This document shows positions 1-9,357 of a stretch of DNA of 64,000 bases, piece by piece; position 1 is the first letter of the stretch, and each line of letters opens with the position of its first letter. The translations under genes were made by a program, and so were the position numbers. Origin of the DNA: Clostridiales bacterium (GTDB lineage: Bacteria; Bacillota; Clostridia; Christensenellales; Aristaeellaceae); contig SVHA01000003.1 of assembly GCA_015056085.1 (NCBI GenBank), positions 62,001-126,000 of the forward strand, written 5' to 3'. The notes below the pieces were generated by a model. The model was not told the DNA's origin, searched no databases, and worked only from the letters and a program-made list of their open reading frames with translations.

Positions 1-1184
1 ACCCGGACACCCAGGCCATCCTCTATGACCGCAATGCCCGGGGCTATAACGACTCTCCCCTGCCTGCCGCCACCCCGGCGCCTGTTAAGGAGCCTTCCTT
101 CCTGGTGGATGAATCCTCCGAGGCTTTTGCCACCCCCGCACCCACGGTGGCCTTCACCAAGATCATGAAGTACGGCGACGCTTCGCCGGAAGTCAAGGTG
201 GTGCAGGCCCGCCTGACGGACCTGGGCTTCTATGAAGGGCCCATTTCCGGCAATTATCTGGGCCATACCCGCAATGCCGTGAAGGCCTTCCAGGAGCATC
301 ACGCCATGGAAGCAGACGGCATCATGGGCGAAAGCACCTGGAATCTGCTGTTCAATGATGACGCCGTGCTGTCCGCCGAGGAATCCCCCCGGCCGACCCC
401 CGCCCCCACCCCGGTGCCCTTTGCCATCACCGTAGACGTGACCAATCAGGTCACCACCGTCTACACCCGGGATGAATACGGCGATTACACCGTCGTCGTG
501 CGGCAGATGCTCTGCTCCACCGGCACCAAGGGCTATCCCTCCGATGTGGGCGAATTTGTGCTGACGGGCCGCCGGGCCCGGTGGTGCGACTTCCCCCAGT
601 GGGGCGGCCACGCCCAGTACTGGACGAAGATCAACGAGTCCATCGCCTTCCATTCCGTGGTGTATAACACCGTAGATACCATGGACCTGTCGGTGAAGAG
701 TTACAACAATCTGGGCAAGCGTGCCTCCCACGGCTGCATCCGCCTCACCGTCGCCGACGCCCGGTGGATCTACAACAACTGCGGCGCCGGAACAGTGGTC
801 ACCATCACCGAGGACCTGCCCTCCGACCCGGAACTGAAGGCGGCGCTGAAACTCCCCGCCCTCAATAAGGAGTATATGCTGCCCTATGTCACCGCCCAGC
901 CCACCGCTGCGCCGGTGTATGTCTCCGGCGCCCAGCCGCCCCTGCCCCTGACGACGCTCAAAAAGAACCAGACCTCCCCTGCGGTCTACTGGCTGCAGAG
1001 CAAACTCAAGGAGGAAGGCTACTACACCGGTACCGTCACCGGCACCTATCTGGACGGCACCGTCAAGGCCGTCAAGGCCTTCCAGAAGGCCAACGGCCTC
1101 AGCGTCACCGGCACCGCCAACGTGCAGACGCTGGAACTTCTCTACGCCGATGAACTGTCCCTGCTCTCCCCTGCGCCGCAGTGA
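1..1184 (+). CDS. L,D-transpeptidase (YkuD) with two peptidoglycan-binding domains, 5' truncated
   Basis: Cross-links or remodels peptidoglycan outside the membrane by L,D-transpeptidation. The frame is open from the first bases of the window (reading PDTQAILYDRNARGYN, itself resembling the end of a PG-binding repeat), so the GTG at 105 is internal and the true start lies upstream. Seen in order: a PG_binding_1 repeat (about nt 170-350), a Pro-rich linker, a YkuD domain carrying the catalytic motif SHGCIRL (nt about 726-746; Cys nucleophile, His base), and a second PG_binding_1 repeat at the C-terminus (nt about 970-1140). The fold order PGB-YkuD-PGB is usual for clostridial secreted transpeptidases. 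The gene ends just before an intrinsic terminator. Confidence 0.9.
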   Translation, partial: PDTQAILYDRNARGYNDSPLPAATPAPVKEPSFLVDESSEAFATPAPTVAFTKIMKYGDASPEVKVVQARLTDLGFYEGPISGNYLGHTRNAVKAFQEHHAMEADGIMGESTWNLLFNDDAVLSAEESPRPTPAPTPVPFAITVDVTNQVTTVYTRDEYGDYTVVVRQMLCSTGTKGYPSDVGEFVLTGRRARWCDFPQWGGHAQYWTKINESIAFHSVVYNTVDTMDLSVKSYNNLGKRASHGCIRLTVADARWIYNNCGAGTVVTITEDLPSDPELKAALKLPALNKEYMLPYVTAQPTAAPVYVSGAQPPLPLTTLKKNQTSPAVYWLQSKLKEEGYYTGTVTGTYLDGTVKAVKAFQKANGLSVTGTANVQTLELLYADELSLLSPAPQ

Positions 1185-1204
1185 TGATGAGCGGGATTCA
1201 TGGT

Positions 1205-1230
1205 GCTCCCCTTCGGGGGAGCGTTTTTTG
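1205..1230 (+). terminator. Intrinsic terminator of the L,D-transpeptidase gene
   Basis: Seven-base-pair stem GCTCCCC/GGGGAGC with a TTCG loop followed by six T, 20 bases after the stop codon. Confidence 0.85.
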
Positions 1231-1248
1231 TTGCGGTGAAAGGTGCGC

Positions 1249-1275
1249 AAAAAAGGCACGGCAAATGCCGTGCCT
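1249..1275 (-). terminator. Intrinsic terminator of the metallophosphatase operon
   Basis: Read on the minus strand, a 10-bp stem AGGCACGGCA/TGCCGTGCCT with a 2-base loop runs into a T tract, just past the stop at 1285. It faces the plus-strand terminator at 1205-1230, as expected for convergent operons. Confidence 0.85.
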
Positions 1276-1284
1276 GAAATAGCC

Positions 1285-1986
1285 TTATTCTTCCGGCCCG
1301 AGTTCCAGCAGAATCATCTCACAGGGATTGCCCCACCGGGGGGCGCCGCTGGAGTTGGTCATGCCCCGGGAGACCAGCAGTTTTCCGCCGAAATAGGCGC
1401 CGTGGGTCCATCGGGGGAAGACGCCCTGTCCCGGCGCATAGACGCCCCGGTTCAGCAGGTTGATCTGCCCGCCGTGGGCGTGCCCGGCGAGGGTCAGATC
1501 GATGTCATGGCCCGCAACATAGCGCTTGAAATATTCCGGGTGATGGCACAAAAGCAACCGGAAACCTTCCTGCTTTTCCATGTCAGCGAGGAAGGAAGCA
1601 TCCACTGCCTTGCGGGGGGCGCTGGACAATCCGCCGATGACCACTTCACCGAAGGAGACGAAGCGGTTGTGCAGCACTGTCACGGGGCACTTGACCGCTT
1701 CCTGCCAGTAGGCGTCCCTTTCCGCCGCTTTCCATTCATGGTTGCCGATGGAATAGAAGGTGGGGGCGATGTCCGCCGCCGCCTTCAAAAAGGGAATGGC
1801 GTAATCATAGCCCGGCTTGTGACGGTTGATCATGTCGCCGGCAATCAGGATGGCGTCCAGCCCTTGCAGGGCGGGCAGTACATCGGCATAGGGGCCGTTG
1901 TGCAAATCGCTGACCACCGCCAGCGTCAGGGGCTTTGTGATGCGAGGGCTGCGCACCACATGGCGGGTGATAACTCTCTCAGCCAT
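1285..1986 (-). CDS. Calcineurin-like metallophosphoesterase (YkuE type)
   Basis: A 233-residue two-metal phosphoesterase; substrate unknown (relatives include UDP-sugar and phosphodiester hydrolases). The five metal-binding blocks are visible in order: SDLHNG near residue 27, GDMI near 51, GNHEW near 81, CHHPE near 147 and GHAHGGQ near 168. There is no signal peptide, so it is probably cytosolic or peripheral at the membrane. The start overlaps the end of the upstream membrane-protein gene by 8 bases, so the two are translationally coupled and likely act together. Third and last gene of a small operon starting at 3036. Confidence 0.9.
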   Translation of the reverse strand: MAERVITRHVVRSPRITKPLTLAVVSDLHNGPYADVLPALQGLDAILIAGDMINRHKPGYDYAIPFLKAAADIAPTFYSIGNHEWKAAERDAYWQEAVKCPVTVLHNRFVSFGEVVIGGLSSAPRKAVDASFLADMEKQEGFRLLLCHHPEYFKRYVAGHDIDLTLAGHAHGGQINLLNRGVYAPGQGVFPRWTHGAYFGGKLLVSRGMTNSSGAPRWGNPCEMILLELGPEE

Positions 1987-2890
1987 GTTGGGCGTCCTCC
2001 TGCTTGGTCAGGGGGCCGAACATTTTGCGGCGCACCCGCAGGGAGAGGCAGGTCCAGCCTGCCAGTGCCAGCGCCAGCAGCACCGGCTTATACCATTCCA
2101 CGCCCATGAAGATCTCCGCCTGCAGCCCCAGGGGTTCAGACAGCCTCGCCAGCTGACCGGGGAAATCCATCACCATCAGAAAAACCGTCAGGGCCATCAG
2201 CACGATGATGAGCGCACTCACGCCGTGAAGCACGTCCACCACGAGATACCGCCTGTGCCGCAGGCGCACAAGCACCAGCAGCACCGCAAACACCCCAAAG
2301 GCGCCCCATGCCGCCAAGCGGGCGTACATCAGGCAGGTTTCCAGAGTGACGGGCAGTTCGCGCTGCATCATCATCACGCCAAGGCTCAGCACGGAAGGCC
2401 GCAAAGGCATCACCGTGCGCTGCAGGCATTCGCCCACCTCGTAGGCCACTTTGTCACGGGCGATGGTCTTGCGCTGATTGGCGGGAGTATGCTCCCGGAA
2501 CAGTTCATCCGCCCGCACCGCCTCCTGAATGGAAACCGTGCTGATAAAGGGCACTTCCGCCTGAGCAGACAAATCCCGCAGCAGTTCCTGCCACCAGGCG
2601 ATCATTTCCAGATTGTACGCTTCCAGCGCCTCGCCCGTCACCAGCGGCAGCACCGTTTCCGGCGCAAAGTGCCACTGCCGGGCCAGTTCATTCACCCGCA
2701 GTTCAATGCGCTTCTCCTGGGCTTCCTGCACAGCGGGGTGCAGTGCCACCCGCTCATGGTAGGAACTGTCCGAGGCCAGCGTGCTCACAATGCTCAGGCC
2801 AATGGCCAGCGTCAGGAACAGCACAGCGCCCATCAGAAGCACATACGCCGCTGCCCTGCTGAAGATGCCGGGCTTGTCCGTCTTTTTCAT
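1979..2890 (-). CDS. Multi-pass membrane protein of unknown function
   Basis: 303 residues, not recognised as a named family. One hydrophobic segment near the N-terminus (AYVLLMGAVLFLTLAIG, about residues 15-35) is followed by a roughly 130-residue hydrophilic domain that is probably extracytoplasmic, then three clustered membrane segments in the last third and a basic C-terminus. The ATG shares its A with the TGA of the 48-residue gene upstream (TGATG), and its own end overlaps the metallophosphatase start by 8 bases. This tight coupling suggests one functional unit at the membrane. Confidence 0.7.
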   Translation of the reverse strand: MKKTDKPGIFSRAAAYVLLMGAVLFLTLAIGLSIVSTLASDSSYHERVALHPAVQEAQEKRIELRVNELARQWHFAPETVLPLVTGEALEAYNLEMIAWWQELLRDLSAQAEVPFISTVSIQEAVRADELFREHTPANQRKTIARDKVAYEVGECLQRTVMPLRPSVLSLGVMMMQRELPVTLETCLMYARLAAWGAFGVFAVLLVLVRLRHRRYLVVDVLHGVSALIIVLMALTVFLMVMDFPGQLARLSEPLGLQAEIFMGVEWYKPVLLALALAGWTCLSLRVRRKMFGPLTKQEDAQHG

Positions 2891-3036
2891 CAGGGCATCA
2901 CCACCAGTTTCAGCGCCACGGAGATCATGTCCCGCACAAGGGAACCATAGCGCACCGCCAGCAGCGTCACCACCGCTGCCACCGGCAGCAATAACACCAC
3001 CGGCCGCAGCAAAAAGGGAATCAGTCGGGATTTCAA
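2890..3036 (-). CDS. Small hydrophobic protein (48 aa), TTG start, coupled to the next gene
   Basis: Short open frame beginning TTG-AAA-TCC with AGGAG (3046-3050) nine bases upstream and ending in TGA that overlaps the next ATG as TGATG. The product begins MKSRLIPFLLRPVV and is one hydrophobic helix plus a short amphipathic tail (Leu/Val-rich). It lies 41 bases downstream of a good promoter, so it is the first gene of the operon with the membrane protein and the phosphatase. Evidence is positional (RBS, spacing, coupling); no family is recognised. Confidence 0.6.
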   Translation of the reverse strand: MKSRLIPFLLRPVVLLLPVAAVVTLLAVRYGSLVRDMISVALKLVVMP

Positions 3037-3076
3037 CTCTTCATGCTCCTTTCAGGAGATCAGGAATAACAGGAAC

Positions 3077-3105
3077 ATTATACTCCTGTTTGCGGGTTTT
3101 CGCAA
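3077..3105 (-). promoter_or_regulatory. Sigma-A type promoter with an inverted repeat over the -10
   Basis: Minus strand: -35 TTGCGA, 17-bp spacer, -10 TATAAT, leading into the operon that starts at 3036. The -10 is straddled by an inverted repeat AACAGGA-N9-TCCTGTT that could be an operator. Confidence 0.7.
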
Positions 3106-3133
3106 CCTTGGATCCCTTTGCCGCCCCTCCGCC

Positions 3134-5188
<2,055 letters not shown>

Positions 5189-5203
5189 TTATCCTATCAC
5201 ATG

Positions 5204-5226
5204 GTTCCCCGCTTGTGAAGGGGAAC
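5204..5226. other. Inverted repeat between the GNAT gene and uvrB
   Basis: GTTCCCC and GGGGAAC separated by 9 bases, in the 52-base gap upstream of uvrB. No T tract follows on either strand, so it is not a clear terminator; it may be an operator or a leader hairpin. Confidence 0.3.
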
Positions 5227-5240
5227 ACGCCAAAAGGGAT

Positions 5241-5693
5241 TCACCTGTGGATGTACATCCGGGAGAGGGCGTCTTCGCCGTCGCCCTGGGCCATGCACAG
5301 GAATTCCCAGCCGTATTTTTCATAAAACCCGGTGTGGTCCGTCAGCAGATACACCGGCGAAATACCTTTTGTCTTGAGATCCTCCACCGCCAGCGTCAGC
5401 AGTTTTCCGGCAATGCCTTGCCCCCGGCAGTCTTCTTCCGTATACACGGCGCACACGTTGGGCGTCAGGTCCTTCCTGTCGTGGAAGTCGTTTTCAATCA
5501 CGCCCAGCCCGCAGATGATCCTGCCACCCATCAGGCACAGATACCAGCCGTATTCCGTTTCCCCCTGAAGGTAAGCATCCATGCATTCCAGATAGGCTTC
5601 TTCCGGCACGCCCCACTTTTCGTGAAACCACCGGGCTGCGTCCAGACGGAGATGGGGTCTCTCCCGCAGCGTCACATATTCACAAGCAGACAT
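5241..5693 (-). CDS. GNAT family N-acetyltransferase
   Basis: 150 residues with one GNAT fold. The acetyl-CoA pyrophosphate-binding signature appears as EDCRGQGIAGKLL (around residues 85-97), followed by the conserved beta-bulge region YLLTDHTGFYEKYGWEFL near the C-terminus, where the Tyr acts as a general acid in many relatives. The acceptor substrate cannot be told from sequence. It lies 37 bases after the beta-propeller gene and 52 bases before uvrB on the same strand. Confidence 0.85.
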   Translation of the reverse strand: MSACEYVTLRERPHLRLDAARWFHEKWGVPEEAYLECMDAYLQGETEYGWYLCLMGGRIICGLGVIENDFHDRKDLTPNVCAVYTEEDCRGQGIAGKLLTLAVEDLKTKGISPVYLLTDHTGFYEKYGWEFLCMAQGDGEDALSRMYIHR

Positions 5694-5730
5694 TTTTCTC
5701 TCTTTCCCCTTGCAGCAGGGACAGGCGGCC

Positions 5731-6795
5731 TTATTCCGCCTTTTCGTAATTCAGCGCCACAGCGGTGGTGCTGCCACCTTCCCGCATCATCACACACAGC
5801 TGATCTCCCAGCACAATCCAGCAGGGGCCGTCATAGCCAAAACCCTTGACTTCCTCGCCGTTCACCATCTGAATCAGCTGCGGGCCTTCGGTAATTTCCC
5901 AGTTGATCATGTCGGTGGAGCGGGCAAACATGTGGCTCCACTTGGCGTCCGCAAAGCCGTTATAGCCCATGGGCAGCGTGCTGATTTCATAGACCATGTA
6001 GTAGTATCCGCCGGCGTACATCACGTCCCGGCGACCGGTGGTGCCGCTCCAGCGGGTATCCCGCTTGGTGCGAATCCTGGGGCCTGCCTCCATGGTGAGG
6101 CTGTGCAGGTCCTCGCCGTGGGCCACGCTGATCTGGCAGGTGCTGCCGCTGTAACCGTGGAAGGTGAGATACCACATATCCCCCGCCTTGTACAGGTCAG
6201 GCGTACCGATGTTGAGTTTCTGCCAGCTGCGGGAGGATTTCTTATAGAGGATGACGCCCTCCTTCTCCCAGTGGACGCCATCTGATGACACTGCCAGGGC
6301 GATGTTTTCCAGCACGCCGTATTCCGTGTCCTCGCCGCCCTTGCATTCATACGCGCAGTAGAAGGTGCCGTCCGTATCATGCCAGACGCCGGCGAAGTAG
6401 GCGCCGTTCATGTCCCAGTCAGCATCCGGGGGAATCACGCAGCCCTGATCTTCCCAGTCAAGGCCGTTTTCCGACGTGGCAAGGCCCACGCCGCCCTTGC
6501 CGGTGGGGGTGTTATAGGTGATGTAATACGCCCAGTATTTGCCCTCCCACCACAGCATATCCGGGAAGTGGAAGCCAAACTCCCCGCCGATGCCCTGACG
6601 GACGATTTCTTCCTTCGTCTCGCCGGTGAACAGGCCGTTGAGGGTATCCGCAAACATTTCGTCCACCTGCTGCTGGCTCAGGCCGCAGAACACATCCGGC
6701 TGACCGTCATCCGGCACAGGTTCGCCCATTTCCCAGGCAAGGGCTGCGCAGGGCAGCATCAGCAGGGCGATCATCAGGCACATCAGTTTCTTCAT
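5731..6795 (-). CDS. Exported five-bladed beta-propeller protein, glycosyl hydrolase 43/32-like
   Basis: 354 residues from the ATG that follows a GGGGGA ribosome site; an earlier in-frame start is unlikely. Starts with a Sec signal peptide (MKKLMCLMIALLMLPCAALA, cleavage after ALA). The mature part has repeated FPDMLWWEGKYWAYY, GLATSENGLDWEDQG and GTPDLYKAGDMWYLTF blocks, typical of the beta-propeller of GH43/GH32/GH68 enzymes, where Asp and Glu residues of separate blades form the active site. Substrate is unknown and catalytic Glu/Asp assignment is uncertain; it could be a non-catalytic sugar binder. No sugar transporter is adjacent. Confidence 0.65.
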   Translation of the reverse strand: MKKLMCLMIALLMLPCAALAWEMGEPVPDDGQPDVFCGLSQQQVDEMFADTLNGLFTGETKEEIVRQGIGGEFGFHFPDMLWWEGKYWAYYITYNTPTGKGGVGLATSENGLDWEDQGCVIPPDADWDMNGAYFAGVWHDTDGTFYCAYECKGGEDTEYGVLENIALAVSSDGVHWEKEGVILYKKSSRSWQKLNIGTPDLYKAGDMWYLTFHGYSGSTCQISVAHGEDLHSLTMEAGPRIRTKRDTRWSGTTGRRDVMYAGGYYYMVYEISTLPMGYNGFADAKWSHMFARSTDMINWEITEGPQLIQMVNGEEVKGFGYDGPCWIVLGDQLCVMMREGGSTTAVALNYEKAE

Positions 6796-6825
6796 GGCGG
6801 AATCCCCCTTTTGTATCCTCTGTTT

Positions 6826-6859
6826 CAAAAAAGCAGACGCAACTCGTGCTGCGCCTGCT
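6826..6859 (-). terminator. Intrinsic terminator of lepB
   Basis: Minus strand: ten-base-pair stem AGCAGGCGCA/TGCGTCTGCT (one G:T) and six T, immediately after the lepB stop codon. Confidence 0.85.
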
Positions 6860-6868
6860 TTTCATGAA

Positions 6869-7465
6869 TTATTCCACCTCGGGCATCGTATGCCACAGCA
6901 CAGACTCCACCCGGCCCACGATCATATCCCGGCTGATGGGTCCCACCCGGGGATTGCGGCTGTCGTTGGAGTTGTTGCGGTTGTCGCCCATCACCAGATA
7001 TTCGCCTTCTCCCACCGTATAGGGGCCATAATCGCTATAGGGGCGCTCGGCCAGATAATCTTCCGGATAAATGACGCCGTTGACCATCAGATAGCCGTCC
7101 CGGATTTCCAACGTGTCGCCGGGAATGCCCACCACACGCTTGACGAAATTGGTGTTGCCCCGCTCGGGATAGTGGCAGATGACGATGTCAAAGCGCTCAG
7201 GATTGCCGCCAAAGACATAGCAGGGCTTGGAGACAAACATGATCTCGCCGTCCTTGAGGGTGGGATTCATGCTTGCGCCGTCCACCCGCACCAGCTCAAA
7301 GAGGAACGTGCGCACCGTCAGCGCCAGCACAACGGCCACCGACAGGGTGATCACCCATTCCAGCACTTCCCGCTGCCAGGGCTTCTTCTGTTTTGATTTC
7401 TTCGTTTTCCCGGTTGCTTTGGCTTCTTCCGCCGTCACTGGCTGAAGGTTTTCCTGTTCAGACAT
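6869..7465 (-). CDS. lepB: Signal peptidase I
   Basis: Membrane Ser/Lys protease that removes signal peptides from Sec and Tat exported proteins. About 198 residues from the ATG placed 7 bases after GAGGG; other in-frame starts have poor sites. A charged Lys-rich N-terminus precedes one transmembrane helix (VLEWVITLSVAVVLALTVRTFLF). The catalytic Ser is in VDGASMNPTL, the general-base Lys in FVKRVVGIPGD, and box E reads MGDNRNNSNDSRNPRVG. It follows the sigma factor and 59-residue gene by 63 bases, suggesting that the ECF regulon includes secretion capacity. Confidence 0.95.
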   Translation of the reverse strand: MSEQENLQPVTAEEAKATGKTKKSKQKKPWQREVLEWVITLSVAVVLALTVRTFLFELVRVDGASMNPTLKDGEIMFVSKPCYVFGGNPERFDIVICHYPERGNTNFVKRVVGIPGDTLEIRDGYLMVNGVIYPEDYLAERPYSDYGPYTVGEGEYLVMGDNRNNSNDSRNPRVGPISRDMIVGRVESVLWHTMPEVE

Positions 7466-7528
7466 TGGCATACCCTCGCTTTCTTCTTCCTGTGGATTGC
7501 TTTGCTGCTTTCGCTGCGTCAAAGTGTA

Positions 7529-7708
7529 TCAAAAAACCGTTCCTGCCCCCGTCTGGGGAAACAGCACCACCGCCAGCATCACCGCCAGCATCACGGCAGA
7601 GCGCAAACCGACCTGTCGCCGGGGCTCCAACGCCATCACCAGCGCCGCTTCCTCCAATTGCTGGAGGGATCTGGCTTTTTCCAGCACCCGCTGGGTGTAT
7701 TCCTTCAT
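7529..7708 (-). CDS. 59-aa membrane protein overlapping the sigma-factor gene; putative mini anti-sigma factor
   Basis: Starts MKEYTQRVLEKARSLQQLEE, a charged helical N-terminus, followed by one transmembrane segment (SAVMLAVMLAVVLFP) and a short tail. Its ATG overlaps the TGA of the sigma gene as TGATG, so translation is coupled. Anti-sigma factors are commonly encoded directly after ECF sigma genes, but this one is far shorter than the usual zinc anti-sigma domain and has no Cys or His motif. The anti-sigma role is inferred from position only. Confidence 0.6.
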   Translation of the reverse strand: MKEYTQRVLEKARSLQQLEEAALVMALEPRRQVGLRSAVMLAVMLAVVLFPQTGAGTVF

Positions 7709-8280
7709 CACAGGTCACCTTCCTTTTCTGCCAGGCGCTTTTTCAGCCGCTGACGCAAGCGGTGCAGGCGGATTTTCACCTGTCCCGGCGTCAGGCCGTT
7801 CTCCCGGGCCAACTGGCGGTACTTCTTTCCTTCCAGGGCGTATCCCAGCAGCAGGCGCTGCTCCAGAAGCGGCAAATTTGCCACCTCTTCCAGCACGCTT
7901 TGCCGGTGCTCCTGCCTGAGCACCTCCTGCTCCACCGACGTCTCCGCCGACCGGGAAAGGTTTTCCGGCAGTTCCTCCATGGGCAGGGGGATGTGCTTCC
8001 CCCGGCGCAGCATATCAATGCACACCCGGCGCAGAAGGGTATACAGGTAGGTGCGGAAGGTGAAGTCGCTCAGGTAACGCTCCCTGGCCAGATAAATGCG
8101 GGCGAAGGTTTCCTGCACCGCATCCTGGGCCAGGGCGTCATCCCGCAGCATCTCCCGGGCATACCGCTCGGCTGGATTCCGGTAACAGGCAATCAGCGCT
8201 TCCAGCGCTTCCTCGTCCCCCTTCGCCAGGCGGGCCATCCACTGCTGATCCCGCTGGTTTTCATCCTGCGTTTGCGGCAT
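7708..8280 (-). CDS. ECF-subfamily RNA polymerase sigma factor
   Basis: 190 residues from the ATG that follows a GGGAGG site (an earlier in-frame start lacks one). Region 2 spans about residues 20-90 (ALIACYRNPAERYAREML, DALAQDAVQETFARIYLAR, FRTYLYTLLRRVCIDMLR) and region 4 about 125-185 with the helix-turn-helix LEGKKYRQLARENGLTPGQV and KIRLHRLRQRLKKRL. An ECF-like promoter upstream suggests autoregulation. Downstream are the tiny membrane protein and lepB, pointing to an envelope or secretion stress response. Confidence 0.9.
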   Translation of the reverse strand: MPQTQDENQRDQQWMARLAKGDEEALEALIACYRNPAERYAREMLRDDALAQDAVQETFARIYLARERYLSDFTFRTYLYTLLRRVCIDMLRRGKHIPLPMEELPENLSRSAETSVEQEVLRQEHRQSVLEEVANLPLLEQRLLLGYALEGKKYRQLARENGLTPGQVKIRLHRLRQRLKKRLAEKEGDL

Positions 8281-8313
8281 AGGCGCCTCCCTCTCCTTCC
8301 TGTCATATACGTT

Positions 8314-8339
8314 CACGCACAGGAAGGCAAAAGGTTACA
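8314..8339 (-). promoter_or_regulatory. Candidate ECF-type promoter of the sigma-factor operon
   Basis: Minus strand: TGTAAC (8334-8339), 16-bp spacer, CGTG (8314-8317), about 35 bases before the sigma start. ECF promoters typically have an AAC-containing -35 and a CGT-containing -10 about 16 bp apart, so this fits autoregulation. A CAGCCCG/CGGGCTG inverted repeat lies just upstream. Confidence 0.5.
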
Positions 8340-8417
8340 GCCCGGGAAAACGCTCGGTCCTCGTCGGGCTGAAAAAGGTCACTCTGTAATGAATTTTTCT
8401 TTGGTACATCGGCTGAT

Positions 8418-9236
8418 TTATTCGCTCAGCCAGGGCGCAGGCCGCACCACGGCGGTCTCCTGCTCGCCGCCCTCGATGCTCAGGAGCATCAGGCTCTTTT
8501 CGCCGGCGATGCGCTTTTTGTCCGGGGAGGCAGTGGCCATCACGAAGGCGGCGCCCACCACTTCCACATTGAATTCCCGCATCAGTTCCACCATGCCCCG
8601 GGCCGTTCCGCCGCCCCGGAGGAAGTCATCCACGATCAGGCACTTCTGCCCTTCCTCCACCGCACGGCGGGACAGGGACATGGTTTCAATGTTGCCGGAA
8701 GCAGACACATAGTTGATGTTCACAGCGCTGCCTTCATACACCGTGGAAGAACGCCTTGCGATCACCAGCGGCACGCCCAGGGCCTTTGCGGTGGCCAGCG
8801 CCACCGGGATGCCCTTGGTCTCCATGGTCAGGACGAAATCAGGCGTCTGATCGTAGTATTCCGTGGCAAGGATGTTGCCCATGCGCTGCACGATGTCCGG
8901 GGTGGACAGGATGTCGGAATAATACAGGAATCCGCCGGGCAGCACCCGCTTGGGGCCGGAGAGCTTCTCGCACAGGCCGGTGATGTACCGGCAGGCTTCC
9001 TCCCGCTCCACGCTGCAGCGATAGCGCACGCCGCCGGACGCGCCGGTCACCGTTTCCAGTTCACCCAGACCGAACTGCTTCACCACATCGCGGAGGATGT
9101 CGATGTCCTCGCTCATGGTGGACTTGGCCGTGCCAAACATTTCGCAGAAGTAGCTCAGGGTGAAGATGCGGTTGGGCGCATCCGAAAGAATCTTGATCAT
9201 GGCGCTCATGCGCTCGTTGCGTCGGATTTTATCCAC
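8418..9236 (-). CDS. purR: Purine operon repressor, Bacillus PurR type
   Basis: 272 residues from a GTG start preceded by AGGAGA. An N-terminal winged helix-turn-helix (residues 1-75, SYFCEMFGTAKSTMSEDIDIL) is followed by a PRTase-fold effector domain with the PRPP loop CLIVDDFLRGGGTARG (about 197-212). In Bacillus PurR, PRPP binding to this non-catalytic site releases the protein from PurBoxes upstream of purine genes. No purine biosynthetic gene is in the window. The 5' region contains an inverted CCGAA/TTCGG pair that looks like a PurBox pair, suggesting autoregulation. Confidence 0.95.
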   Translation of the reverse strand: MDKIRRNERMSAMIKILSDAPNRIFTLSYFCEMFGTAKSTMSEDIDILRDVVKQFGLGELETVTGASGGVRYRCSVEREEACRYITGLCEKLSGPKRVLPGGFLYYSDILSTPDIVQRMGNILATEYYDQTPDFVLTMETKGIPVALATAKALGVPLVIARRSSTVYEGSAVNINYVSASGNIETMSLSRRAVEEGQKCLIVDDFLRGGGTARGMVELMREFNVEVVGAAFVMATASPDKKRIAGEKSLMLLSIEGGEQETAVVRPAPWLSE

Positions 9237-9260
9237 GGGTGTTCTCTCCTTCTATTGTAA

Positions 9261-9288
9261 CCGAATCGGTACGAAGTACCCGTTTCGG
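9261..9288. promoter_or_regulatory. Putative PurBox pair (PurR operator) in the purR leader
   Basis: CCGAA (9261-9265) and TTCGG (9284-9288) form an inverted pair separated by 18 bases, immediately downstream of the purR -10. Bacillus PurBoxes are inverted CCGAA-containing sites with a similar separation. The spacer also holds a near-palindrome (CGGTAC-GAAG-TACCCG). Confidence 0.5.
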
Positions 9289-9299
9289 CGCTTTTCCTC

Positions 9300-9328
9300 A
9301 TTATACCACAACAATGCGAATGATGGAA
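9300..9328 (-). promoter_or_regulatory. purR promoter
   Basis: Minus strand: -10 TATAAT extended by TGG (9300-9308) with a weak -35 TTCCAT 17 bp upstream. The start site would fall just before the putative PurBox pair. Confidence 0.55.
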
Positions 9329-9357
9329 GATGTATTTTTCAAAAATGTTCGGGATTT

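Noticed and set aside
5189-5240. SOS (LexA/DinR) box upstream of uvrB
   Set aside because: No GAAC-N4-GTTC type site; only an unrelated GTTCCCC/GGGGAAC inverted repeat was found.
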